Assembly: GCA_003482905.1 (NCBI GenBank)
Contig: DMXM01000017.1
Location: forward strand, 1-21,385
Reading direction: 5' to 3'
Length of the DNA stretch: 21,385 nt
Source: Elusimicrobiota bacterium
Lineage (GTDB): Bacteria; Elusimicrobiota; Elusimicrobia; Elusimicrobiales; UBA9959
The position numbers and the translations under genes were made by a program. Positions 12,342-19,918 of the stretch are shown piece after piece (position 1 is the stretch's first letter; every line of letters begins with the position of its first letter). The notes beneath the pieces are model-generated. The model saw only the letters and a list, made by a program, of their open reading frames with translations. It ran no database searches and was not told where the DNA came from.

Positions 12342-13367
12342 ATGCGTTATTTTTTGATGGCGGCGCTGTTCGGGGGCGGGCTTCTGCGCGCCGGGGCGCA
12401 GGCGCCGGCTTCCCAGGAAGCGGGCAAAGGCCCCGCTTTTTCGGCTAAGTCCCCGGTCCCCTCCTACTATGCCGCGGAAAGGAATCTGGGAAAATACTAC
12501 CTTTACGCCGACGGCGGCTTCCACGCCGACTGGTACGTGGGCTACAATAACTGCTGGATAGTAAAGCTTCCCCCGGTTCCCTCCGGCGGCTACGCCAAAG
12601 CTTTTGTGGGGGCCAAACTCGGCCGGGCCAAGATCATGTCCTGGCCGGCGTCCTGGGACACTACGCCCATCCCCGGCAAAATCTACATGGCCGTTAACCA
12701 GGCCCCCACCTTTAATTCCGACCATACCTATTTTTTGGTGGACGCAGCCGACTTGCCGCGCGAGCCCCTGCCCAACGATTCCCTCGACGGGGTGGATTCG
12801 GCGCGCTGGGTCTGGACCGAGATCCCGTTATCCCGCGTTTCCGTTGAAAAACCGAATTACCTGGCCCTGTGGTCCTCCTCGCGGTATTTCACCGCCGCCT
12901 CCAGCGCGCCGATAATATCGGCCGCCGTCAGCGACAGCCCCGAAGAGAACGTCTGGCTGAACCGCTCCATAAAGGGCAATCCGCCGTCCGGCGAGGGCGT
13001 GCTTGAAACCCCGATCTCCGGCCTTAAGCCGGCCATCGCGATAAAACTGGTGCCGGGCAACGATTACAAAGTTTTTATACGGGGCTTTTCAGCCGAGCTC
13101 GATCCCGAGAGCATCGCCGTTTCCTTCGCCGCCATCGGCGAGGATATCCGCGCCGCCTGGCTGGAGATCTCCTACGACAAGTTCGACTGGCAGCGGGTCA
13201 CCCGCTATATGTTCAAGGCGCCGTATTTCTGGACCTTCGGCCGCGGGGAACTCTCCAATGAAATGTTCTATCTGCGGGCCGCGGCCGTTGACAATCTGGA
13301 AAACACCGGCTATTCCAAAGAAATAACCGTACCGGCCCCGGCGCCGAAAGCCGCGGAGAACCAGTGA
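12342..13367 (+). CDS. Exported protein of unknown function
   Basis: The 341-residue protein has a short signal peptide (MRYFLMAALFGGGLLRAGAQA, cleavage near residue 20). The mature part is rich in aromatic residues and beta-type sequence, with a possible all-beta domain at about 45-235 (YYLYADGGFHADWYVGYNNCW, RWVWTEIPLS). A second Ig-like or fibronectin-like domain may lie at about 240-330 (AAWLEISYDKFDWQRVTRYMF, FYLRAAAVDNLENTGYSKEITV). No catalytic motif was recognised. Its start is 12 bases after parB and its stop overlaps the asd start (GTGA), so it is locked into a parB-asd transcription unit. A surface or periplasmic carbohydrate-binding role is possible but unproven. Confidence 0.75.
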   Translation: MRYFLMAALFGGGLLRAGAQAPASQEAGKGPAFSAKSPVPSYYAAERNLGKYYLYADGGFHADWYVGYNNCWIVKLPPVPSGGYAKAFVGAKLGRAKIMSWPASWDTTPIPGKIYMAVNQAPTFNSDHTYFLVDAADLPREPLPNDSLDGVDSARWVWTEIPLSRVSVEKPNYLALWSSSRYFTAASSAPIISAAVSDSPEENVWLNRSIKGNPPSGEGVLETPISGLKPAIAIKLVPGNDYKVFIRGFSAELDPESIAVSFAAIGEDIRAAWLEISYDKFDWQRVTRYMFKAPYFWTFGRGELSNEMFYLRAAAVDNLENTGYSKEITVPAPAPKAAENQ

Positions 13368-14368
13368 AAGCGTATAACATAGCCGTGGTAGGCGCTTCGG
13401 GGATGGTGGGGGGGGAACTGCTAGGCCTGCTGGAGAGCCGGCGCTTTCCCGTAGGCGAATTTTACGCCTTCAATTCTGGCCGCGAGCCGGCCGCGGTGGA
13501 GTTTCGCGGCAAAAAATACGCCTGCGCCGCCCCCACGTTCCGCGCCCTTAAAAAAGCCGATATCGCCTTTTTTGTCTCCACCGACGAGGTGTCCGGACGC
13601 TTCGCCCGGCGCCTGGCCGCGGCCGGGACCTGGTGCATAGACGATTCTTCCCGCTTCCGCCTTTCTCCAGGCGTTCCGCTCGTAATTCCCGAGGTAAACG
13701 GGGAGGAGGTCGGGCCGGGAAAGAAACTGATCGCGGGGCCGAACTGCACCCTCACCGGGGCGGCGGTGGCGCTTGCCGCCATACACCGCAAATTCCGCGT
13801 AGCCGAATTGCGCATTGCCACCTACCAGGCGGTCTCGGGGGCCGGCAAAGCCGCCATGAAACAGCTGGAAGAGGAGCTGAGGGCGTATTTAGGGAAAGGC
13901 GCCGCTTCCTCCCGCAACGGCAGCTTTCCGCGGCCCATTGCCTTTAACCTTTTCCCGCAGGTGGGCGGCTTCGACGCTGAGGGCAATTCCGTGGAGGAAA
14001 ACAAGGTCGAGGGCGAGCTCAAGAAGATCTGGGGAGATACAAGAATTAAAATAAGCGCTACCGCGGTGCGCGTGCCGGTCCTGCGCGGCCATTCCCTGGC
14101 GGTCTGGTTCAAAACGGCGCGGCCCTGTTCCCTGGATTCCGTCAGGAAGGAGCTCGGGCGCACGCCCGGCCTGAAATTCTCGGAGAAGCCCGAAAACTAC
14201 CCGACACCGCTGGAGAACGGCCAGCGCACCGAGGCGGTCTATGCCGGCAGGCTCAGAAGGGCAAAAACGGCGGCCAATGAATTCCAGCTTTGGATAGTTT
14301 CGGATAACCTTTATAAGGGCGCCGCCCTTAATTCGGTGCAGATAGCAGAGCGCATAATCGAACTTTAG
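13364..14368 (+). CDS. asd: Aspartate-semialdehyde dehydrogenase
   Basis: The enzyme reduces beta-aspartyl phosphate with NADPH to aspartate semialdehyde, the branch point to lysine/diaminopimelate, threonine and methionine. The 334-residue product has the Rossmann motif GASGMVG (10-16) and catalytic Cys C128 in AGPNCTLTG. Further family positions are Q155 in YQAVSGAGKAA, R236 in RVPV and the active-site His H243 in RGHS. Length fits the family. It uses a GTG start at 13364, overlapping the preceding stop (GTGA). A run of eight G (13408-13415) at codons 15-18 is a slippage-prone spot in an essential gene. It is followed 18 bases later by the small lipoprotein-like gene. Confidence 0.93.
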   Translation: MKAYNIAVVGASGMVGGELLGLLESRRFPVGEFYAFNSGREPAAVEFRGKKYACAAPTFRALKKADIAFFVSTDEVSGRFARRLAAAGTWCIDDSSRFRLSPGVPLVIPEVNGEEVGPGKKLIAGPNCTLTGAAVALAAIHRKFRVAELRIATYQAVSGAGKAAMKQLEEELRAYLGKGAASSRNGSFPRPIAFNLFPQVGGFDAEGNSVEENKVEGELKKIWGDTRIKISATAVRVPVLRGHSLAVWFKTARPCSLDSVRKELGRTPGLKFSEKPENYPTPLENGQRTEAVYAGRLRRAKTAANEFQLWIVSDNLYKGAALNSVQIAERIIEL

Positions 14369-14386
14369 TTTTCTACCGGGGGGCCC

Positions 14387-14659
14387 GTGAAAAAGATATC
14401 TATCGTTCCGGTTCTCATTTTAGCCGTCGGCTTCGCGGCTTGTAAAAAGCGCGCGCCGGAAACCATTCCGCGGCCGATAGCGGCGGCCGCGGCGGCAGTG
14501 GTTTCCACCGGCCCGGTTAAAGCGGGCGGGCTGCCGGAGGTCCCCGGCGGCTATCTTAAGAATTCATTGGGACAGGCGGATAAGGCCGGGGAATCTTTTA
14601 AAGAAATCGCCCGGCAGGGGATGGACGCCCTTAACCTCGATAAAACCGGCGGCGATTAA
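14387..14659 (+). CDS. Small probable lipoprotein
   Basis: This 90-residue protein has an N-terminal hydrophobic signal ending in VGFAACKKR, with Cys19 as possible lipidation site. The lipobox is imperfect because Phe, not Leu, lies at -3. The mature part contains an Ala-rich stretch (31-39) and a short predicted helix (LGQADKAGESFKEIARQGMDAL). It has a GTG start at 14387 behind GGGGGG. No family was recognised. It lies 18 bases after asd, so it is probably the last gene of the parAB-asd unit. A weak GGCCGG/CCGGCC hairpin (about 14686-14704) follows. Confidence 0.6.
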   Translation: MKKISIVPVLILAVGFAACKKRAPETIPRPIAAAAAAVVSTGPVKAGGLPEVPGGYLKNSLGQADKAGESFKEIARQGMDALNLDKTGGD

Positions 14660-14716
14660 GCCGCGGGGAAATATATAGCGCGGCGGCCGGCGAATAACCG
14701 GCCCGGAGGGGAGTGT

Positions 14717-15373
14717 ATGGAATTTTTTAGCCAATATTCGTGGGCGGTCATTCTGGCAATTGCGGCCGCGGCGATCGGGCTGAACGTGTACTCCGGCTGG
14801 AGACGGCGCAAGGCGCTTGAGGCGCTGGCCTTATCCGCCGGCCTGCCGTTGCTGGCGGAGGGGCCGTCATTGGAATCGCTGGAAGCCACCGGCCTCGAGA
14901 TCTTCAGGCTGGGGCGCTCGCGCAAGGCCTCCAACCTGATACAGATCTCCTCTTCGTCCGGAGAACTGCGTTTTTTCGACTATCGCTATACCACCGGGAG
15001 CGGCAAGCATAGCTCCACGCATAATTTTACCCTGGCCCTCATAGAATGCTCGCGCTGCCAGGTGCCTGATTTCGATCTGAAGCCGGAAAACTTCATGCAT
15101 AAGATAGGCGAGGCCATAGGCTTTAAGGACGTAGACCTGCCGGCCTTCCCACTTTTCTCCGATAAATACAGGCTTACCGGCTCCGAAGAGGCGGCCTTGC
15201 ACATGTTTTTTACACCGGAACGCGCGGCCTGGTTCGAGCGCAACCTGGGACTGCGCGTGCAGGGCTCGCGCGGCTTTCTCGTGCTCTTCAAACGCGAGGG
15301 GCTGATGCCAGTGGACGCCTGGCAGGGCTTCATAGAGGAAGTTAAAGCTTTCGCCGCCGAGGTTTTAAGATAG
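14717..15373 (+). CDS. Membrane-anchored conserved hypothetical protein
   Basis: The 218-residue product starts with one transmembrane helix (about 8-25) followed by a basic WRRRK, giving an N-terminal anchor with the bulk of the protein in the cytoplasm. The soluble part contains FFDYRYTTGSGKHSSTH and later PDFDLKPENFMHKIGEAIGF and FPLFSDKYRLTGSEEAA, which look like a conserved fold shared by uncharacterised proteins in several phyla. I cannot assign a name or a reaction. A good ribosome site (GGAGGGG) precedes the ATG at 14717. It ends just before a C/G hairpin and the promoter of the next operon. Confidence 0.7.
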   Translation: MEFFSQYSWAVILAIAAAAIGLNVYSGWRRRKALEALALSAGLPLLAEGPSLESLEATGLEIFRLGRSRKASNLIQISSSSGELRFFDYRYTTGSGKHSSTHNFTLALIECSRCQVPDFDLKPENFMHKIGEAIGFKDVDLPAFPLFSDKYRLTGSEEAALHMFFTPERAAWFERNLGLRVQGSRGFLVLFKREGLMPVDAWQGFIEEVKAFAAEVLR

Positions 15374-15399
15374 CCCCCCCGGCGCCAGCCTGGGGGGGG
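15374..15399 (+). terminator. GC hairpin closing the upstream gene
   Basis: CCCCCCC-GGC (15374-15383), loop GCCA, GCC-T-GGGGGGGG (15388-15399) forms a stem of about ten pairs with a bulged T. Only two T follow, so it may act more as an insulator than a classical terminator. It abuts the -35 of the next promoter. Confidence 0.45.
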
Positions 15400-15427
15400 T
15401 TGACAAGTCAATATATACACCTATAAT
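15400..15427 (+). promoter_or_regulatory. Strong sigma70-like promoter of the C11 peptidase operon
   Basis: TTGACA (15400-15405), 16 bases, TATAAT (15422-15427) are both consensus. The -35 is part of the dyad TTGAC-AA-GTCAA (15400-15411). Transcription should begin near 15434. Confidence 0.75.
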
Positions 15428-15433
15428 ATCTGT

Positions 15434-15542
15434 AGCGCCGTCGATTCCCCACTGAACTTCATGAGCCCTGCAAGCCGGTTGCCCGCGTGGCGGCCGATAC
15501 GCGTCGCGCTTGTCGACGCAGCGGCCCGGCCGCATACCTGTT
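15434..15542 (+). promoter_or_regulatory. Structured 5' leader of the C11 peptidase operon
   Basis: About 109 bases separate the predicted transcript start from the ATG. Two nested stems are visible: outer GCGGCCG/CGGCCGC (15490-15496 with 15527-15533) and inner GCGTCG/CGACGC (15501-15506 with 15514-15519). The stem ends nine bases before the start codon, and no Shine-Dalgarno is evident. It matches no riboswitch class I know. Confidence 0.4.
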
Positions 15543-16817
15543 ATGAAAAGGACCACCCCTATAACCCTGGCGGCCATAGCCGTCCTCGCCGTGGGGCTCG
15601 AAGCCCAGGAGGTCTCGTTTGACGGCCTTTATTCCGCCCTGCCCCGGCCGGCGGCTTCCGGGGATGCGGCGGAACCCCGCGCCCAGCACGCCGCGCAGGT
15701 GGAACGCGAGTGGCTGGTGATGGTATTCATGAACGGCGTCAACGACCTTGGCATACTCGGCTTCTCCGACAGGAATATTAACGACATGGAAAATGTCGGC
15801 TCCACGGACCGTATGGCCGTGGTGGTGGAGTACGGCATAATGGGCGTTGACGGCGCGGCCGGCCGCAACCTCCGGTTCCAGGGCGGCTCAAAGACAATTT
15901 TTGTGACCAGGGACGCCGACGCCGCTAAGATAACCTCCCCGCCGTTCTATTCCTCTACCGACGGGGATATGGGCAGCGCCGCCAACCTGGTGCGGTTCGT
16001 CAGGCGCGCAGCGCGCCGTTTCCCGGCCCGCAAAACCGCGGTCATAATCTGGAACCACGGCGCCGGGCGCCTGGGCATCTCTTACGACGACGTCGCCAAG
16101 AACCACATGGAAGTGGACCAGCTGGGCCTGGCGCTGGGCCAGATAAAGCTGGCGCTGGGAAGAAAGATCGACGTTTTCGCCACTGACGCCTGCCTGATGC
16201 AGATGGCCGGGGTGGCCTACGAATTCAGGGACGCCGCCAAGATCATTATCGGCTCGGAAGAGACTATTCCCGGAGACGGTTTTCCTTACGGCGAGATCCT
16301 CGGTCATCTGTCGGTCGACCCGGCCATGGACGCGGAAAGCCTTGGGACCCTTATGGTGGCCGCCTACGGGGATTATTACAAGGCCGGTGTCACCCTGTCG
16401 GCCATACGCTCTTCGGCACTGCCCGGCTTCGTACACCTGCTCAATAACTGGGTGAAAGCGGTGCGCTCCGCCCCCGAAGCTTTTACCGCCGCCGCCGCCA
16501 AAAAGACCGTGAACGCCACATATAATTTCACCCTAAGGGACTCCAAGGACCTCTACGACTACCTTGGCAACGTCGGCGGCCTGCTGACCGGGAGCCCGGC
16601 CGCCAGGAAAGCTACCGTCCAACTGCAAGATTATATCTCCCGGACGCTGCTGGTGAAGGACACCGGCTTGCCTTCCATGGGCAGGGCCCACGGCCTGGCC
16701 ATCTATATTCCTGAAATGCGCTACAACTCGGCTAATTATGAAAAATTGGCCTTCTCCCGCGATTCGCTCTGGGACGATTTCCTGCGCGACATGATGGAGG
16801 AGCGGCTTAAGCCGTAA
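15543..16817 (+). CDS. Clostripain-family (C11) cysteine peptidase, exported
   Basis: C11 peptidases are caspase-like endopeptidases, often cutting after Arg or Lys. From the ATG at 15543 the protein has 424 residues with a signal peptide (1-22, ending LEAQ); an upstream TTG would spoil the signal, so it is not used. The core begins WLVMVFMNGVNDLG (57-70). Catalytic His172 is in VIIWNHGAGRLG and catalytic Cys217 in FATDACLMQMAGVAYEF, both in the expected strands. The C-terminal part (HGLAIYIPEMRYN) is also typical. Activation by self-cleavage is common in the family, but the site cannot be placed here. It is first in an operon with two exported proteins that start 3 bases after or overlap. 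Confidence 0.9.
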   Translation: MKRTTPITLAAIAVLAVGLEAQEVSFDGLYSALPRPAASGDAAEPRAQHAAQVEREWLVMVFMNGVNDLGILGFSDRNINDMENVGSTDRMAVVVEYGIMGVDGAAGRNLRFQGGSKTIFVTRDADAAKITSPPFYSSTDGDMGSAANLVRFVRRAARRFPARKTAVIIWNHGAGRLGISYDDVAKNHMEVDQLGLALGQIKLALGRKIDVFATDACLMQMAGVAYEFRDAAKIIIGSEETIPGDGFPYGEILGHLSVDPAMDAESLGTLMVAAYGDYYKAGVTLSAIRSSALPGFVHLLNNWVKAVRSAPEAFTAAAAKKTVNATYNFTLRDSKDLYDYLGNVGGLLTGSPAARKATVQLQDYISRTLLVKDTGLPSMGRAHGLAIYIPEMRYNSANYEKLAFSRDSLWDDFLRDMMEERLKP

Positions 16818-16820
16818 ATT

Positions 16821-18566
16821 ATGGCCCGCCCGCCCGACGGAAAGCTGCGCCTGGCCGTTCTTACGGCGGGGCTGCTGCTTGGCGGCGCCGGCGCTTCCGC
16901 CCAGAACGCGGCGGAGCGCCTGGCCGCCTACGAATATTCCATCTCCGGCGGCGATCCGGCGGCGGCCGCGGCCTTTCTCGGCGACCACGAGGCAAGGGAC
17001 CTGGCCGCCGGCGAGCAGAAGGCGCCCGCCCTTGCTTCCAAGGCCGAAGCGCTCAAAGACCTGAAAGACTTGCTGGCTATGCCCTGGGACCCGACCAAAG
17101 CCAATAATCTCAGCCAGGCTCTTTCCATAAGGATAGACGCTGACAAGCCGCTGGCCAGGGTGGGGATAGGGCCGGAGCCAGAGAAGCTTCTGGCTTGGCT
17201 TGAAAAATACCAGCCCGCTTACCCGCGTTCCAAAAAAGAGGCGGTAAAGAAAGCCATACGCCAATGGGACATAGTTTTCGGGACCATGACCGAGCTGCGC
17301 GCCATGAACTGGGACCAGGCCACGCTCCGTTCCGGCCGGGGAGTTACCGTAACAAAAACCGCGTGGGCCGCCATGGTGATAGGCGAGCGCAACGCGGTTA
17401 TTTCCCAACTGATGAAGCAGGACCCGGCCTTCATGGTTTACGACGACGCCCTGATCTCCTCCGCCAGGGACCAGGCGGCCCTGCAGCGGTCCGTTAACAG
17501 AATTAAGGCCTCGGGCACGCTCTCCCAGGCCCGGCTCGCGCAGCTTTCAGGCAAGCCGCTGGCCGACCAAGCCTACCTGCTGGGGAACTTCTTCGACGGC
17601 GGCGCGGCCGGAAACGACGACGTGGACAGGATCCACGCGGCGCGCGATTCCCTGCCCAAAGAGGTGCTGCCCGCCCGGGAGCGCGAACTGCTCGCGGGCA
17701 TGGTGGGCACGGCGGTCGCCAAAGAACTGGCCGGCACCAGGGCCGGCGATAAAGTACTGGCCTTCTACGCCAAAGAGAATAAACTTAAAATAGAAATACG
17801 GCCCTGCGACGGAAAATATTCCCGCTATGACCCCGGCGCTAAAACTATCATCCTGGACTCCGAAACCATTCAGCAGTACATGCGGCTGAATGGGTATACC
17901 GCCGGTTCCGTAATGCGCAGCCGGCGCCAGGTGGAGGAAATAGTCAAGTACGTGTCCCCCGCCGTTGTATATGAATCCGCCCACCAGATGCAGGATGCCT
18001 GGGCGAAAAGCGGCGGCGTCTATAAGCCGCGCGTGCAGGAGGACGAAATAGAAGCCATGGCGCTTGAGGGCCTCTACACCAGCGAGAAGCTGCGCGGGGA
18101 CGCGGCCTTCAGGGAAATAATGGAGCCTGCCCGCAAATTCTCCTCCTACGCGGCCAAGCGCGTAGAGGTGGCCACCGAGTACGGCGGGCTCGGCGCAAAA
18201 AGATTCGCCGCCACCGTGCGCCAGCGCTATTTTTCAGGCCTGCCCTCGCTGGACGCGGCCGCCGCCCAGGTACTGGGCGCGGTTTCCGAAGAACTGGCCC
18301 GCCGCTCCGGGCTCGCGGCGGACGAGCGGGCGGGGGGAGACGCCGCTTTCCTCGGCCTGGCCGAGGCCCTGGAAATGACGCCCGAAGAACTGGCGGGCTC
18401 GGCGGGAGAGATTCGCGGCGACGTACTTGCTAAAATAGAGCGTGACCTTTCCGGGCTGGGCCTCTATAAGAGCCGCTACAGCGCCGCCGACAGGGAGTGC
18501 CGCAAGGCGCTTAAAACTTTAAAAATCGGCCCGGCGGGAGGAACCGCCGCGCCACCGGCTTTATGA
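16821..18566 (+). CDS. Exported protein with degenerate HExxH-like site
   Basis: The 581-residue product has a signal peptide (1-28, GAGASAQ). A helical Ala-rich N-terminal region (about 30-300) follows, then a domain (about 310-470) shaped like zinc metalloproteases: KYSRYDPGAKTIILDSE (332-348) would be the edge strand before the active helix, and YESAH (384-388) occupies the HExxH position. Glutamates E409/E411, 21-23 residues further on, could be the third ligand. The first His is replaced by Tyr, so zinc-dependent activity is doubtful. The rest is helical. It starts 3 bases after the C11 peptidase stop. No known family was recognised beyond this pattern. Confidence 0.75.
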   Translation: MARPPDGKLRLAVLTAGLLLGGAGASAQNAAERLAAYEYSISGGDPAAAAAFLGDHEARDLAAGEQKAPALASKAEALKDLKDLLAMPWDPTKANNLSQALSIRIDADKPLARVGIGPEPEKLLAWLEKYQPAYPRSKKEAVKKAIRQWDIVFGTMTELRAMNWDQATLRSGRGVTVTKTAWAAMVIGERNAVISQLMKQDPAFMVYDDALISSARDQAALQRSVNRIKASGTLSQARLAQLSGKPLADQAYLLGNFFDGGAAGNDDVDRIHAARDSLPKEVLPARERELLAGMVGTAVAKELAGTRAGDKVLAFYAKENKLKIEIRPCDGKYSRYDPGAKTIILDSETIQQYMRLNGYTAGSVMRSRRQVEEIVKYVSPAVVYESAHQMQDAWAKSGGVYKPRVQEDEIEAMALEGLYTSEKLRGDAAFREIMEPARKFSSYAAKRVEVATEYGGLGAKRFAATVRQRYFSGLPSLDAAAAQVLGAVSEELARRSGLAADERAGGDAAFLGLAEALEMTPEELAGSAGEIRGDVLAKIERDLSGLGLYKSRYSAADRECRKALKTLKIGPAGGTAAPPAL

Positions 18567-19159
18567 ATAAAATATTTTTAACGGTTATGGTCTCTTTTTT
18601 CGCCGCGGGCGCCCTTTACGCCAACGGCCCGGCCGCCGCGCCCAAAGCGGCGGCCCAGTTCAAGAAATATTCCATGGACCGCGGATATTTCTCCTGCCTG
18701 ATCCCCGCCGGCTGGACGCTGGAACGGGAAAAAGAGAGGGACGCGGCGTACGGGATATTCGAGATACAGCTGATAGCCCCCGGGCCGCAGAAGGCCCCCG
18801 TCTCGGTGTTCGTGTCGTATTACTCCAAACACAACGACGACTTCGACGGCCACGCCGATTTTATAGACCGCAATTCCACCAACGCGCTGGGGGAGACCAG
18901 GAGCGACACGGAAAATTACGAACCCGTAAAGAAAATTAAACTCGGAGCCCGCAAAGGTTTCGAGCTGGCGCGCGAAAAAACGGCCTTCCTTCACCCGGAG
19001 AGCAAGTCGGACGAGAGCGTGCAGCTCAAAGAAAAAACGTACGTGCTGCCGGCCAGGCAAGGCTTCTATGTGCTGCATTTCTCGGCGCCAAGCGGAACGT
19101 TCGCCGAAAATCTTCCGGTATTCGAAAAGATAGCGGGGAGCTTTAAAGGAAAATTTTGA
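18563..19159 (+). CDS. Exported PsbP/DUF1795-like protein
   Basis: The 198-residue protein has a signal peptide (MNKIFLTVMVSFFAAGALYA, cleavage near 20). The mature part opens with YFSCLIPAGWTLERE (about 42-56), the strand and turn pattern typical of PsbP/Mog1-like folds. It continues with alternating strands (IFEIQLIAPG, VSVFVSYYSK, FYVLHFSAPSG) and ends with FEKIAGSFKGKF, also typical. Such proteins often serve as accessory periplasmic domains without enzymatic activity. The start overlaps the preceding stop (ATGA) and the TatD-like gene starts on its stop (TTGA), so it is part of the peptidase operon. Its partner is unknown. Confidence 0.7.
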   Translation: MNKIFLTVMVSFFAAGALYANGPAAAPKAAAQFKKYSMDRGYFSCLIPAGWTLEREKERDAAYGIFEIQLIAPGPQKAPVSVFVSYYSKHNDDFDGHADFIDRNSTNALGETRSDTENYEPVKKIKLGARKGFELAREKTAFLHPESKSDESVQLKEKTYVLPARQGFYVLHFSAPSGTFAENLPVFEKIAGSFKGKF

Positions 19160-19914
19160 AGTATTTTGACGCCCATGATCACCTGCAGAACTACCGGTCA
19201 AAGACGGGAACCGCCGTGGAACTGAAACTGGCCGCGGAGACCGGGGTTGAATATATGCTTTGCAACGGCACAAGCCCCGGCGACTGGGCGGCTGTGCTGG
19301 CCCTGGCCGCGGAGCACAAGGGCGTGATCCCCTGCTTCGGGCTTCATCCCTGGTTCATCAAGGAGGGAGCGCCCGGCTGGCTTGAGGTCCTGGAAGGTTT
19401 TCTGGCGCGCGTTCCCTCCTGCGTGGGAGAAATAGGCCTGGACGGCAGTCAAAACGCCACCGACCCGGCGCGTCAGAAAGCAATTTTTACGGCCCAGCTG
19501 CGCCTGGCTAAAAAATTGGGGCGGCCGGCCTGCGTTCACTGCGTAAAAGCCTGGGGCGGGATGATGGAGACGATAAAGGAAGAAAAGCCCGGCCCTTTCA
19601 TGTTCCACTCTTACGGCGGACCCGCCGAGATGATGGCGGAATTCTCCTCCCTGGGAGCGTACTTTTCTTTCAGCGGCGCCATAATGGACAAGAAAAGGGA
19701 AAAGCTGCGGCGCGCCCTTATGGCGGCGCCGGCCGACAGACTGCTTTTTGAGACGGAGGCCCCGGACGCGGACGCACCCGGCTGGCGCGGCGGGCCGGCC
19801 GGGATAGCGGCGGTGATAAAGGCCGCGGCCGGCATAATGGGGAAGCCCGCGGAGGAGCTGGCGGCGCTTTCCCTTGCCAACGGCAAGAAATTCACGGAAC
19901 ATATAGGCGGATAA
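19156..19914 (+). CDS. TatD-family metal-dependent hydrolase
   Basis: TatD proteins are cytoplasmic TIM-barrel metallohydrolases, often DNases or nucleases acting in DNA repair. In this 252-residue product the metal ligands are visible: H7 and H9 (FDAHDHL), E92 (VGEIGLDG), H128 (CVHCVKAW) and H151 (MFHSYGG). At the final position, where the family has ETDxP, the sequence is FETEAPDA, so Asp is replaced by Glu. The start is TTG at 19156, overlapping the previous stop; this gives the proper FDAHDH opening. The nearest upstream gene codes for an exported protein, so the link may be only transcriptional. The next gene starts 4 bases later. Confidence 0.85.
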   Translation: MKYFDAHDHLQNYRSKTGTAVELKLAAETGVEYMLCNGTSPGDWAAVLALAAEHKGVIPCFGLHPWFIKEGAPGWLEVLEGFLARVPSCVGEIGLDGSQNATDPARQKAIFTAQLRLAKKLGRPACVHCVKAWGGMMETIKEEKPGPFMFHSYGGPAEMMAEFSSLGAYFSFSGAIMDKKREKLRRALMAAPADRLLFETEAPDADAPGWRGGPAGIAAVIKAAAGIMGKPAEELAALSLANGKKFTEHIGG

Positions 19915-19918
19915 AAAC

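Noticed and set aside
15510..15542. TTG start extending the C11 peptidase by 11 residues
   Set aside because: It would place charged residues before the signal peptide and lies in the leader hairpin; ATG 15543 gives a normal signal peptide.
16533..17408. 291-residue minus-strand frame opposite the C11/581-residue genes
   Set aside because: It spans the junction of two plus-strand genes with signal peptides and has no domain.
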